DNA from: Candidatus Omnitrophota bacterium | GTDB lineage: Bacteria; Omnitrophota; Gorgyraeia; Gygaellales; Profunditerraquicolaceae | Assembly (NCBI GenBank): GCA_028706895.1 | Contig: JAQTVG010000009.1 | Span: forward strand, 1 to 14,487 | Length of the DNA: 14,487 nucleotides | Reading direction: 5' to 3' | In this document: positions 7,857 through 14,322 of the stretch, in pieces | How positions within the stretch are numbered: position 1 is the first letter of the stretch | How the letters are laid out: the number at the start of each line of letters is the position of its first letter | Notes under the pieces: generated by a model | Database searches by the model: none | Seen by the model: only the letters and a program-made list of their open reading frames with translations | What the model was told of the DNA's origin: nothing | Program-made: the position numbers and the translations under genes

Positions 7857-8637
7857 ACCTCTTTAACATCCCGATTGCCTTGGGAATACAGGCCAGTTCA
7901 TCCTGCTGGTGCAAATCCTGGCCTTCAAATTCCAAAGACAAGAAACCCCTGTAACCGGATTCCTTTAATATGGTAAATATTTTATCGTAATCAAATTCCA
8001 ATTCCCTGCCATCCTCGGCGATATGATGGCACTTGGCGTGTATGTGAGGGGCATAGGCGATAGTATCTTTGATGGCCTTGTAATTATCCGGGTCGTGGTA
8101 ATTACCGGTATCCAGGTTTATCTTTACCCATTCTGAGTTTATCTGTTTTATCAGCCTCATGGTATCTACCGCAGTAGGAAGAAAACCCCCTGCGTTATGC
8201 GGCTCTATTGCCAAGACTATGCCTGCTTCTTTTGCGTATTGCTCGCACTCTCTTATGCAATCTACCATAGCCGGCCAAAGTTTTTCTTTATCTTCGACGG
8301 ACGGCCAGCCGGAAAATACCCTTAAAACCGGAGCGCCCAGGATATAACCTGCGTCAATCCATTTCTTTACCGCTTCTACTTCCTGTTTTCTCTCTTCGGC
8401 CTTTGGTTTACCGAAGTTATTCCCTGGTGATAAACAGGCAATGGTCAGCTGTAAATCTGTAGCCATCTTCTTATACCCAATCAGGGACTTCTTATCCGTC
8501 TTCGGTAAATGGTCGGCGATAATATCTATGCCGCCTACCTTAAGGTCTTCGGCGCAGAATTTAAGAAGCTTGACAAAATCCAATCTTCCCGATTCTAATG
8601 ATCTGTGGCATGACCAGCTGCAAAGCCCTATTTTCAC
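7834..8637 (-). CDS. Sugar phosphate isomerase/epimerase-like TIM-barrel protein
   Basis: A 267-residue cytoplasmic protein of the xylose-isomerase-like / AP endonuclease family 2 TIM-barrel group. The metal site is recognisable: E145 in LAIEPHN, D176 in NLDTGNY, a histidine in HIHAKCHH (198-205), and E236 or E238 in LSLEFEG. The N-terminus MKIGLCSWSC and the strand APVLRVFSGW at 102-111 also fit. Members isomerise or epimerise sugars, including 3-keto sugars and inosose compounds, or cleave C-glycosides after oxidation. The pairing with two Gfo/Idh/MocA oxidoreductases in the same operon points to a keto-sugar route, but the substrate cannot be read from sequence. The start is GTG (8635-8637) with AGAGGG about 10 nt upstream. 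It is 22 nt from the HD-GYP gene and overlaps MalF by 23 nt. Confidence 0.82.
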   Translation of the reverse strand: MKIGLCSWSCHRSLESGRLDFVKLLKFCAEDLKVGGIDIIADHLPKTDKKSLIGYKKMATDLQLTIACLSPGNNFGKPKAEERKQEVEAVKKWIDAGYILGAPVLRVFSGWPSVEDKEKLWPAMVDCIRECEQYAKEAGIVLAIEPHNAGGFLPTAVDTMRLIKQINSEWVKINLDTGNYHDPDNYKAIKDTIAYAPHIHAKCHHIAEDGRELEFDYDKIFTILKESGYRGFLSLEFEGQDLHQQDELACIPKAIGMLKRYAQKYSL

Positions 8638-8659
8638 TTTAACTTGCCCTCTTTCAATA

Positions 8660-9637
8660 TCAGCTATTTATCCAAAAAACTTTACCGTTATTTTGCTCAA
8701 TCAGGCTAAATGCTGTTCCTACTAATTCTGAGTCGTATTTAGAATTACAGCCGCTCTTTAATTCATCACAGGCCTTTTCAATGCCCAGCGCCTCGCGGTA
8801 AGGCCGGCGGGACGCCATTGACTCCAAAACATCGCTTACGGCTAAAACACGGGCCTCTGCCATAACTTCACGGCCTTTTAAGCCGCGGGGATATCCTGAA
8901 CCATCCAGGCGTTCGTGGTGCTGCAAAACCACTTCGGCCAAAGGAAAAGGAAAATCAATATCCTTGATTAACTCGTAACAGGTCGCTACATGCTGCTGCA
9001 CGAGGCGGTATTCTGCGCTGCTTAATTTACCTGATTTATTCAAAATCTCTAACGGAATATTTATCTTACCCAAATCATGCAGCTGGCCTGCCAGCCTCAT
9101 TCCTAAAAGACGGTTCTCTTTCCAGCCTAAGGCTTCCCCGATTTTCCCGGAAATAACCGCTACGTGCCGCGCGTGGCTAAAAGTGTACGGGTCGCGCAAC
9201 TCCAGGCTCTTGCCTAAAATCGTCAGGGCATTAATCGCCATATCCAGGCGCTCTTTTTCTAAATTGGCAAACTCTGTTACGTTTCTGGTTATGCCCATTA
9301 TGCCGATTAATTTCCCCTTTGCGTCATAATGAGGCATCTTAGTAGTGCTCACATAGGTCATGCCGCCGTCTGGCCGTATGGCCTTTTCTATCTTGCTGAC
9401 TATGGATTTGCCGCTTCTTAAGACAGCGCTGTCATCCTCACAATATTTCTCGCCCAATTCCTTCGGGAAGAAATCCATATCAGTCTTGCCTATAACTTTT
9501 TCGGGGGTAAGACCCAGGGCTGCCGCGTGCGCCTTATTTACCAGGACAAACCTGTTCTTAAGGTCCTTGAAATAAATCATATCAGGGACGCTGTCGAAAA
9601 ATTCCTGAAGAAAATCTCTCTGGAAATCCTGTCTCAT
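8660..9637 (-). CDS. PAS-HD-GYP protein, probable c-di-GMP phosphodiesterase
   Basis: A 325-residue soluble signalling protein. Residues about 10-125 form a PAS domain (FDSVPDMIYFKDLKNRFVLVN, then GKTDMDFFP, then GKLIGIMGITRNVTE), a sensor for a small ligand or redox state. Residues about 135-315 form an HD-GYP domain, with E147-RD, SHARHV at 154-159, the metal pair H187-D188 in HDLGKI, and HHERLDGSGYPRGL at 240-253. The metal-binding and GYP signatures are intact, so hydrolysis of cyclic di-GMP is likely. The helix motif that usually reads H-P-x-x-G is changed to HVATCYEL (216-223). No membrane segment or receiver domain is present. Its ATG overlaps the stop of the upstream oxidoreductase in an ATGA, so it is a translationally coupled operon member and not an insertion between transcription units. 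This ties c-di-GMP level to expression of the sugar operon. Confidence 0.9.
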   Translation of the reverse strand: MRQDFQRDFLQEFFDSVPDMIYFKDLKNRFVLVNKAHAAALGLTPEKVIGKTDMDFFPKELGEKYCEDDSAVLRSGKSIVSKIEKAIRPDGGMTYVSTTKMPHYDAKGKLIGIMGITRNVTEFANLEKERLDMAINALTILGKSLELRDPYTFSHARHVAVISGKIGEALGWKENRLLGMRLAGQLHDLGKINIPLEILNKSGKLSSAEYRLVQQHVATCYELIKDIDFPFPLAEVVLQHHERLDGSGYPRGLKGREVMAEARVLAVSDVLESMASRRPYREALGIEKACDELKSGCNSKYDSELVGTAFSLIEQNNGKVFWINS

Positions 9638-10671
9638 TTTTTAATTTTCACCCATTTGCCGGTTCTCTTTGACTCATATGCTGCTAGTATCACCTTTATG
9701 GTCTCTCTTCCTTCTTCTCCGGAGATAAAAGGTTTCTTGCCTTTAATTACGCAATCAATAAAATAATGCACCGCGTTCTCCCAGCCGTTACCCGGGCCGA
9801 GTTTCGGGCATTCTTCTTTCACAGCATTGTTAGGGTCGGCTCCGGAAACGGTATTCACAAGGCTTAAAGTTACGGGCTGCTTACTCCCAATGCTGGTAAT
9901 TAATTTCCCTTTTTCTCCGTAAACATAAGTCAAGACTTCATACGGGCGGGTCGTCCAGCTGCATTCAAATTCCCCTTTTGTGCCGTCTTCAAACCTTAAA
10001 AGGACTGTGGCATTATCGTCCACAGGCAATTTTTTCTCCAATGTCTGGATAGTGGCAAAAACTTCAGTAACTTTTTTACCCTTAAACCAGCGCACTAAAT
10101 CCGCTATATGCACGCCAATATCTATCATACATCCGCCGCCTGATTTTTTCTTATCGTAAAACCAGTGGGACTTGCCTTCTGACCAGTATTCAGGGCCGGC
10201 ATGGCCTATCCTACCGCGGATATTATGAATCCTGCCTAATACTCCGGAATCAATAATCTTTTTTGCTGCCTGGTGTACGGGGTCAAACCTCTGCGTCTGC
10301 TCGACCATCAACAATACTTTATTCTTGTTAGCCGCTTTAACCATATTATCGGCGGCCTTAACCGAAATGCTTATAGGTTTTTCCACCAAAACATGCTTTT
10401 TATTCCTGGCAGCGCCTACGGCCATATCTTCGTGCAGGTAATTAGGGGTATTGACAAAAACAACGTCTACATCGTGCCTCTTTACCAGCGCCTTCCAGTC
10501 GGTAACTATATCGGGGCTGCCGAGTTCAAATTTTTTACTTAAATATTCTGCCTTGCTTTTTATGATATCGCATAAGCAGGTGACCTTCGCTTTATCCTTA
10601 TAGTTTACCAGGTTTGGCAAACTTGCTCTTTCAGTTATTTTTCCACAACCGATTATCCCTACCCTTAACAT
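9634..10671 (-). CDS. Gfo/Idh/MocA-family sugar oxidoreductase 1
   Basis: A 345-residue NAD(P)-dependent dehydrogenase of the glucose-fructose oxidoreductase / inositol dehydrogenase family, acting in the cytoplasm. The N-terminal Rossmann fold has GIIGCGKI at 5-12 and NTPNYLH at 74-80. The catalytic and cofactor motif VEKP lies at 96-99 (E97, K98), and the C-terminal substrate-binding sheet carries DIGVHIADLVRW at 184-195, where D184 and H188 are the usual catalytic pair. Length is normal. There is no twin-arginine signal. It probably oxidises or reduces a sugar or keto-sugar hydroxyl, and the substrate is unknown. Ribosome binding is through GAGGAG about 9-10 nt before the ATG. It follows oxidoreductase 2 by 25 nt and overlaps the HD-GYP start by 4 nt. 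Confidence 0.9.
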   Translation of the reverse strand: MLRVGIIGCGKITERASLPNLVNYKDKAKVTCLCDIIKSKAEYLSKKFELGSPDIVTDWKALVKRHDVDVVFVNTPNYLHEDMAVGAARNKKHVLVEKPISISVKAADNMVKAANKNKVLLMVEQTQRFDPVHQAAKKIIDSGVLGRIHNIRGRIGHAGPEYWSEGKSHWFYDKKKSGGGCMIDIGVHIADLVRWFKGKKVTEVFATIQTLEKKLPVDDNATVLLRFEDGTKGEFECSWTTRPYEVLTYVYGEKGKLITSIGSKQPVTLSLVNTVSGADPNNAVKEECPKLGPGNGWENAVHYFIDCVIKGKKPFISGEEGRETIKVILAAYESKRTGKWVKIKK

Positions 10672-10696
10672 TTAATATTTCTCCTCGCCTAAACAG

Positions 10697-11737
10697 TTAG
10701 TTAAAATAAATACGCTTTCCTGTACGCGCAGATTTGTAAATATTCCAGATTATCTCTTGAGTCTTCAGCGCCTCCAGGCCGTTAATCTGCGGCTGGCGGT
10801 TTTCTTTAAGCGCCTGATAAAAGTCTTTTATCTGTATCCAATGGCAGTAACCCCAGTAATCCCTGCGGCCTTTTCCGTAATCGATGTATTGGCCGGGCAT
10901 GGGTTTTGCCTCTAATATTTTTCCGTCGTAAAAACCTATCCTGGCTGAGTCTTTGACCATCCTTACCCTGGCATTCTGGCAGTCAATTTCAATCTCAGGG
11001 TCAGCGTCATAGGAATAAAAATTAATCAGGTAAAAACAAACGTAGGCGCCCTTTTTAAATTTAATGACTCCTTCCGCCAAATCTTCTACCTCAATAAATT
11101 TATGCATCCGGCGCGCTGTATTGGCTTCCACAAAATCTACTTTATCGTTGATGAGCCAAACCAGAACATCTACAAAATGTATGGCCTGGTCAATTAATAC
11201 CCCGCCGCCTTCTAACTTAAACCTTCCCTTCCAGTCACTCTTCCTGTAGTAACTGTCCGGCTTAGAATAGCTAAGGACAAGTTTTGCCGATTTAATCCTA
11301 CCGAGCTTATTATTCAGGATATTCTTCTTTACCAGCTGCGAACCGGGGTTATACCTGTTCTGCAAAATAACTCCCAGCTTCATGTTATTCTTTTTGGCAG
11401 CCGCGATCATCTTGCGCGCATCATCAGGATCAATAGAGACCGGCTTCTCGGTAAGGACGTTTATCTTTTTGTTTAACGCCTGTATAGACATAGAAGGATG
11501 CAAATAATGCGGGGTCAGCACATGCACAACATCGAGATTCTCCTTACAAAGCATCTCTTGATAATCCGAATAGGGGCGGCAATTATATTTTTTGGCGGCC
11601 TTGCGCGCGCGAGCGGCCTTGATATCACAGACAGCGCTGATTTTAACGCCGGGCGTATTCGTAAGCGACTCGGCATGCATGGGGAATATAGTGCCGCAAC
11701 CAACAATACCTGCTTTAAACAACTTTGAATCTTTCAC
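10697..11737 (-). CDS. Gfo/Idh/MocA-family sugar oxidoreductase 2
   Basis: A 346-residue second member of the same family, clearly divergent from its neighbour. The nucleotide-binding loop is GIVGCGTI at 10-17, the EKP motif lies at 97-99, and the catalytic region reads DQAIHFVDVLVW at 183-194 (D183, H187). The stretch SDWKGRFKLEGGGVLIDQ at 167-184 resembles members that act on amino sugars, nucleotide sugars or inositols, where W-x-G-x-x-x-x-E-G-G-G is common; I do not assign a substrate. The GTG start overlaps the TGA of the LacI-like gene in a GTGA, and no strong ribosome binding site is seen, so translation is probably coupled. Two different oxidoreductases in one operon would allow an oxidation and a later reduction around the isomerase step; that is inference. 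Confidence 0.88.
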   Translation of the reverse strand: MKDSKLFKAGIVGCGTIFPMHAESLTNTPGVKISAVCDIKAARARKAAKKYNCRPYSDYQEMLCKENLDVVHVLTPHYLHPSMSIQALNKKINVLTEKPVSIDPDDARKMIAAAKKNNMKLGVILQNRYNPGSQLVKKNILNNKLGRIKSAKLVLSYSKPDSYYRKSDWKGRFKLEGGGVLIDQAIHFVDVLVWLINDKVDFVEANTARRMHKFIEVEDLAEGVIKFKKGAYVCFYLINFYSYDADPEIEIDCQNARVRMVKDSARIGFYDGKILEAKPMPGQYIDYGKGRRDYWGYCHWIQIKDFYQALKENRQPQINGLEALKTQEIIWNIYKSARTGKRIYFN

Positions 11738-12552
11738 TTTTTTAATTCTTTTACCGATGTCCTCTTAATTAACTTGGTATTGCCTAAAAGTATTCTCACC
11801 GGCTTACGGGGTTTATTTTTAATTATCTCAATCAGGTGCTTCATCCCGAGCCCGGCCAAATCCGCGAAAGGCTGCTCAACCGTAGTCAGGGAAGCCCTTG
11901 GTAAATTGGCTTCGGGAATATTATCAAAACCGACGAAAGACAAATCATTGGGGATTTTAAAACCGGATTCTTTTGCCGCGCCCATCGCGCCGATAGCCAT
12001 TTCGTCCCCTGCGACAAAAACCGCCGTAGGCACATCTATCAACAAAAGAAGTTTCTTCATGGCGCTGCGGCCGGATTCTCTTGTCCAATCGCCGTTTGCG
12101 ATATAACGCTTGTCTAAAGCTATCTTGTGCGCCCTTAGGGCTTTCTTAAAACCCGCAAGTCTGTCTATCCCGGCCTGGGCATCTAATTTACCCGTTATAG
12201 TTGCTATCTTGCGATGGCCAGCTTTAACCAGGTAATTTACCGCCTCAAAGCTCGCTTTTTCATTATCTATCCCGATACAGTTATCTTTTGAACATTTTCC
12301 ATAGTAATTAAGCAGGATATAAGGTATCTTTTCCTTCCTTGCCCTTTCAATGCATTTTTCATTTTTCACGACATCGGCGAAGAGTATGCCCGCTGATGAA
12401 TGGTCCTTCCAGGAAGTTGCTACCGTAAGATTTACCCCCAACCCTATCGCCGCTTTACTTGCCTCCTGAATAATCCCTAAAGTATAAAATGTTGAGAACA
12501 TATTCTCGTATCGGGGAATAATCAGAGTAACTGTTATACCATTCTTTTCCAT
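11734..12552 (-). CDS. LacI/GalR-type sugar-sensing domain without a DNA-binding domain
   Basis: A 272-residue protein that is nearly all type 1 periplasmic-binding-protein fold of the LacI/GalR regulators. Family features are AGHRKIATITG at 111-121, DRLAGFKKAL at 130-139, VAGDEMAIGAMGAAKESG at 180-197, IPNDLSFVGFDNIPEA at 200-215, LTTVEQPF at 222-229 and the closing LIKRTSVKEL. The usual first 55-60 residues (helix-turn-helix and hinge) are absent: the protein begins at the first strand of the sensor (ITVTLIIPRYENMF). An in-frame TAA two codons upstream excludes a longer start. The segment after strand two (TSWKDHSSAGILF, 47-59) is short, as if one helix were lost. No signal peptide is present, so it is not an obvious transport binding protein. 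It starts 3 nt after the ROK gene, in the same frame. A cytoplasmic sugar sensor acting through a partner is the likeliest role. Confidence 0.82.
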   Translation of the reverse strand: MEKNGITVTLIIPRYENMFSTFYTLGIIQEASKAAIGLGVNLTVATSWKDHSSAGILFADVVKNEKCIERARKEKIPYILLNYYGKCSKDNCIGIDNEKASFEAVNYLVKAGHRKIATITGKLDAQAGIDRLAGFKKALRAHKIALDKRYIANGDWTRESGRSAMKKLLLLIDVPTAVFVAGDEMAIGAMGAAKESGFKIPNDLSFVGFDNIPEANLPRASLTTVEQPFADLAGLGMKHLIEIIKNKPRKPVRILLGNTKLIKRTSVKELKK

Positions 12553-12555
12553 ACT

Positions 12556-13695
12556 TTATACCACCCCCAAGCAACCGCCTAACCCGGAGCCTACGCCCAG
12601 GAAGGCGAACTTGCCGCGCATATCCCTGACCCTGGATACATCGAAATATATATTAGCGATACCGGCGGCAATACCATCGTTTATAATATGTATATGGCAT
12701 TCTCCCGCCTTCTTTTCGGCAAGAGACGCCTCTAAGTTTCTGGCAAAATTAAAACCATCCTGTTTTCTAAAAAAAGGAAGGTAATCTGTGGAATTAATAA
12801 TATAGCCGTCGGGAGAAGTTGAACCCGGCACAGCTACCCCCACTCTATCGGCACAGGCCAACCCCATGCTGCAGGCTCTCTTGCGCGCCTGGATTACAAG
12901 GCCCGCCATCCGGTTTAAGATTGCATGCCTTATGCGCTCGCCGAGCTTATACTCGCCTGCAGTATAATCCTGGCGCGAATCCATAAAATTCTTGAGATAT
13001 TTTTTGTAAGGGGTTCTGACCGAATATTTAAATAACCAATAATTATTTTTTTGCTTTAAAAGCTTTTTAGAAACAGCATCCACTGCCAATAACCCGACAC
13101 CGATATCTTCCCTTCCTAAATCCAGGCCTATTGCACCGATTGTTCTCAGGCGTTTTTTATTCGCCCGGCGGCATACATCTTCAATAGTATTAATTACCGC
13201 GCCCATGAATCCGGCTTCTTTACCCGGGAACTTAGCCTGTAAAACTTCAATATCAAAGAGCTTCTCGCGCGATAAATATTTCTTTATGGAATTAACTAAA
13301 ATCCTGCCGGTTAAATCCTCGGAGACTCCGCCTCCGATTATAACAAAATCAAGGCCCTTCCAGTAACTTCTCTCTCGGCTGGACCAGTTTTTCTTAAGGC
13401 CTTTACCGTTATTTAAGGCCGCAATGCCTCTTGCGCCGTTTTCTGCCAAGCCTTCTATAAGAAGCCGTGCCGCTTTTTTTGCTTCTTTATTATTACTTAA
13501 TAATGCCTTTGTGACGGAGAAACCGGTAACCTTGCCTTTATCTTTAAACGAAGAAAAAATATTTCTTTGCTGGGCCATGCGGCCTAACGCGCGGCCGCTG
13601 AATAAATCTTCAAAAGTCTCGCAAGGCGCCTCTGGCGATATGCCTCTTACGTCCCAAACCTGGCCGTCGCCTAAAATTTTTAAAAAACCACTCAT
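12556..13695 (-). CDS. ROK-family protein with apparently circularly permuted halves
   Basis: A 379-residue protein whose ROK motifs occur in swapped order. Residues about 15-175 resemble the C-terminal half of a ROK kinase or repressor: CETFEDLFSGRAL at 25-37, then LDFVIIGGGVSE at 115-126 (adenosine site), then FPGKEAGFMGAVINTIE at 156-172. Residues about 184-379 resemble the N-terminal half: RTIGAIGLDLG at 184-194 (phosphate-1), GVAVPGSTSPDGYIINS at 286-302, IINDGIAAGIAN at 337-348 with candidate catalytic D340, and the phosphate-2 loop GVGSGLGG at 367-374, where the protein stops. The E-x-G-H and C-x-C-G zinc motifs that normally follow this loop are not visible. ROK proteins are sugar kinases or, with a helix-turn-helix, repressors; none is seen here. 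It may be an altered sugar kinase or sugar sensor. It heads the operon 57 nt after PilZ, and has no clear ribosome binding site. Confidence 0.72.
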   Translation of the reverse strand: MSGFLKILGDGQVWDVRGISPEAPCETFEDLFSGRALGRMAQQRNIFSSFKDKGKVTGFSVTKALLSNNKEAKKAARLLIEGLAENGARGIAALNNGKGLKKNWSSRERSYWKGLDFVIIGGGVSEDLTGRILVNSIKKYLSREKLFDIEVLQAKFPGKEAGFMGAVINTIEDVCRRANKKRLRTIGAIGLDLGREDIGVGLLAVDAVSKKLLKQKNNYWLFKYSVRTPYKKYLKNFMDSRQDYTAGEYKLGERIRHAILNRMAGLVIQARKRACSMGLACADRVGVAVPGSTSPDGYIINSTDYLPFFRKQDGFNFARNLEASLAEKKAGECHIHIINDGIAAGIANIYFDVSRVRDMRGKFAFLGVGSGLGGCLGVV

Positions 13696-13710
13696 TATGT
13701 TTTTGAAAGA

Positions 13711-13740
13711 TATATATTAATTACGAAGACGAGGAGTCAA
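13711..13740 (-). promoter_or_regulatory. Candidate sigma-70-type promoter of the operon
   Basis: On the minus strand TTGACT (13735-13740) and ATATAT (13712-13717) are separated by 17 nt, or by 18 nt if TATATA at 13711-13716 is used. Both are close to the TTGACA/TATAAT consensus. The expected transcription start, near 13704, would leave only about 8-10 nt before the ATG at 13695, where I see no Shine-Dalgarno, so the first gene may be translated nearly leaderless. It is the only good promoter match I found in the 57-nt gap between PilZ and ROK. It was spotted by eye and is not tested. Confidence 0.5.
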
Positions 13741-13752
13741 TCAATAATCGTT

Positions 13753-14079
13753 TTACGCGGGCCGCCCTTTTAACCATAACACCCTGGCTAACCCCATAAG
13801 TTCTGCTTTTTCCAGGCGCACGCCTACGCGGTTCTCGCTGCCAGGCAACGACTCCGACCAGACTACTTTCCCGCGGGTATAAAGAGGCTCGCCTTTGTCA
13901 GGGATACCCAGCCATATCTCTAAAGGTGTAGTGGTAGGCAAGGATTCATTGATAATCAGGCCTAACCCATTGGCGCTGATATCAGTAGTATCTGCCTGGC
14001 CTTCTTTGCCGCTGCTGGGGTCCAAAAATTTAACAGGTAGCCTTATGTTTATGCGGGCAAACACCCTACGATCATCCAT
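13753..14079 (-). CDS. Single-domain PilZ protein, c-di-GMP receptor
   Basis: A 108-residue cytoplasmic protein consisting only of a PilZ domain. The c-di-GMP-binding arginine motif reads RRVFAR at 4-9 (R5 and R9), and the second motif is DISANG at 33-38 (D-x-S-x-x-G). The barrel strands follow, with LEIWLGIPD, YTRGKVVWSE and RVGVRLEK. Both binding motifs are intact. I chose the ATG at 14079 over a GTG two codons upstream, because AAAGGA (14089-14094) is then about 9 nt away and not 3. It lies between the terminator of the preceding gene and the promoter-like sequence of the sugar operon, so it may be its own unit or be co-transcribed; no terminator follows it. The presence of HD-GYP in the same run suggests one c-di-GMP circuit, by inference. 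Confidence 0.9.
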   Translation of the reverse strand: MDDRRVFARINIRLPVKFLDPSSGKEGQADTTDISANGLGLIINESLPTTTPLEIWLGIPDKGEPLYTRGKVVWSESLPGSENRVGVRLEKAELMGLARVLWLKGRPA

Positions 14080-14088
14080 ATTCACTTT

Positions 14089-14094
14089 TCCTTT
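14089..14094 (-). promoter_or_regulatory. Shine-Dalgarno deciding the PilZ start
   Basis: AAAGGA on the minus strand lies about 9 nt before the ATG at 14079 but only 3 nt before the in-frame GTG at 14085. Normal spacing therefore favours the ATG. Confidence 0.55.
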
Positions 14095-14172
14095 CTCCGT
14101 GGCTTTTAATAAGGCTTCTTAACTTATTCCCCTTAGACTTTTATAGTTTAACACACATTACAAATTTATCAA

Positions 14173-14220
14173 TAAAAAAGAGGTCTCTGATAAAATTTTT
14201 ATTAAATCCCAGAGACCTCT
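14173..14220 (-). terminator. Rho-independent terminator after the right-edge gene
   Basis: On the minus strand AGAGGTCTCTG (14210-14220) pairs perfectly with CAGAGACCTCT (14179-14189). The 11-bp stem has a 20-nt AT-rich loop and is followed at once by six T residues (14173-14178). The plus-strand flank lacks a T tract, so it acts leftward only. It ends the transcript of the gene whose stop is at 14323 and separates that gene from PilZ. Confidence 0.85.
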
Positions 14221-14322
14221 AAAAGAATACCTTCTCCCGTGATATGAGAATTTTGGCGCATTATATTTTAACAACAAATTCTTCTTGAGGTCGTCCTTAC
14301 CTCCCTTGTTTAAAGCCTAACT

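Noticed and set aside
11734..12552. LacI-like protein as the missing solute-binding protein of the ABC importer
   Set aside because: It has no signal peptide or lipobox and its motifs (GDEMAIGAM, VGFDN, LTTVEQP) are those of LacI/GalR regulators, not of CUT1 binding proteins.
12556..13695. ROK order explained as two broken neighbouring ROK genes or a frameshift
   Set aside because: The frame is continuous from 13695 to 12556, and each half occurs once. The upstream 57 nt and the PilZ gene leave no room for a missing N-terminal half. Shifting frame at the G run near the 3' end gives no ROK-like continuation.
14100..14172. Promoter for PilZ (TATAAA at 14140-14145)
   Set aside because: The -10-like box has no acceptable -35 partner: TTGATA lies 21 nt away. 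A promoter is expected here after the terminator, but I cannot place it with confidence.
14202..14261. 19-residue open frame starting MRQNSHITGE
   Set aside because: It has no ribosome binding site at good spacing and runs into the loop of the terminator, so it is most likely chance.
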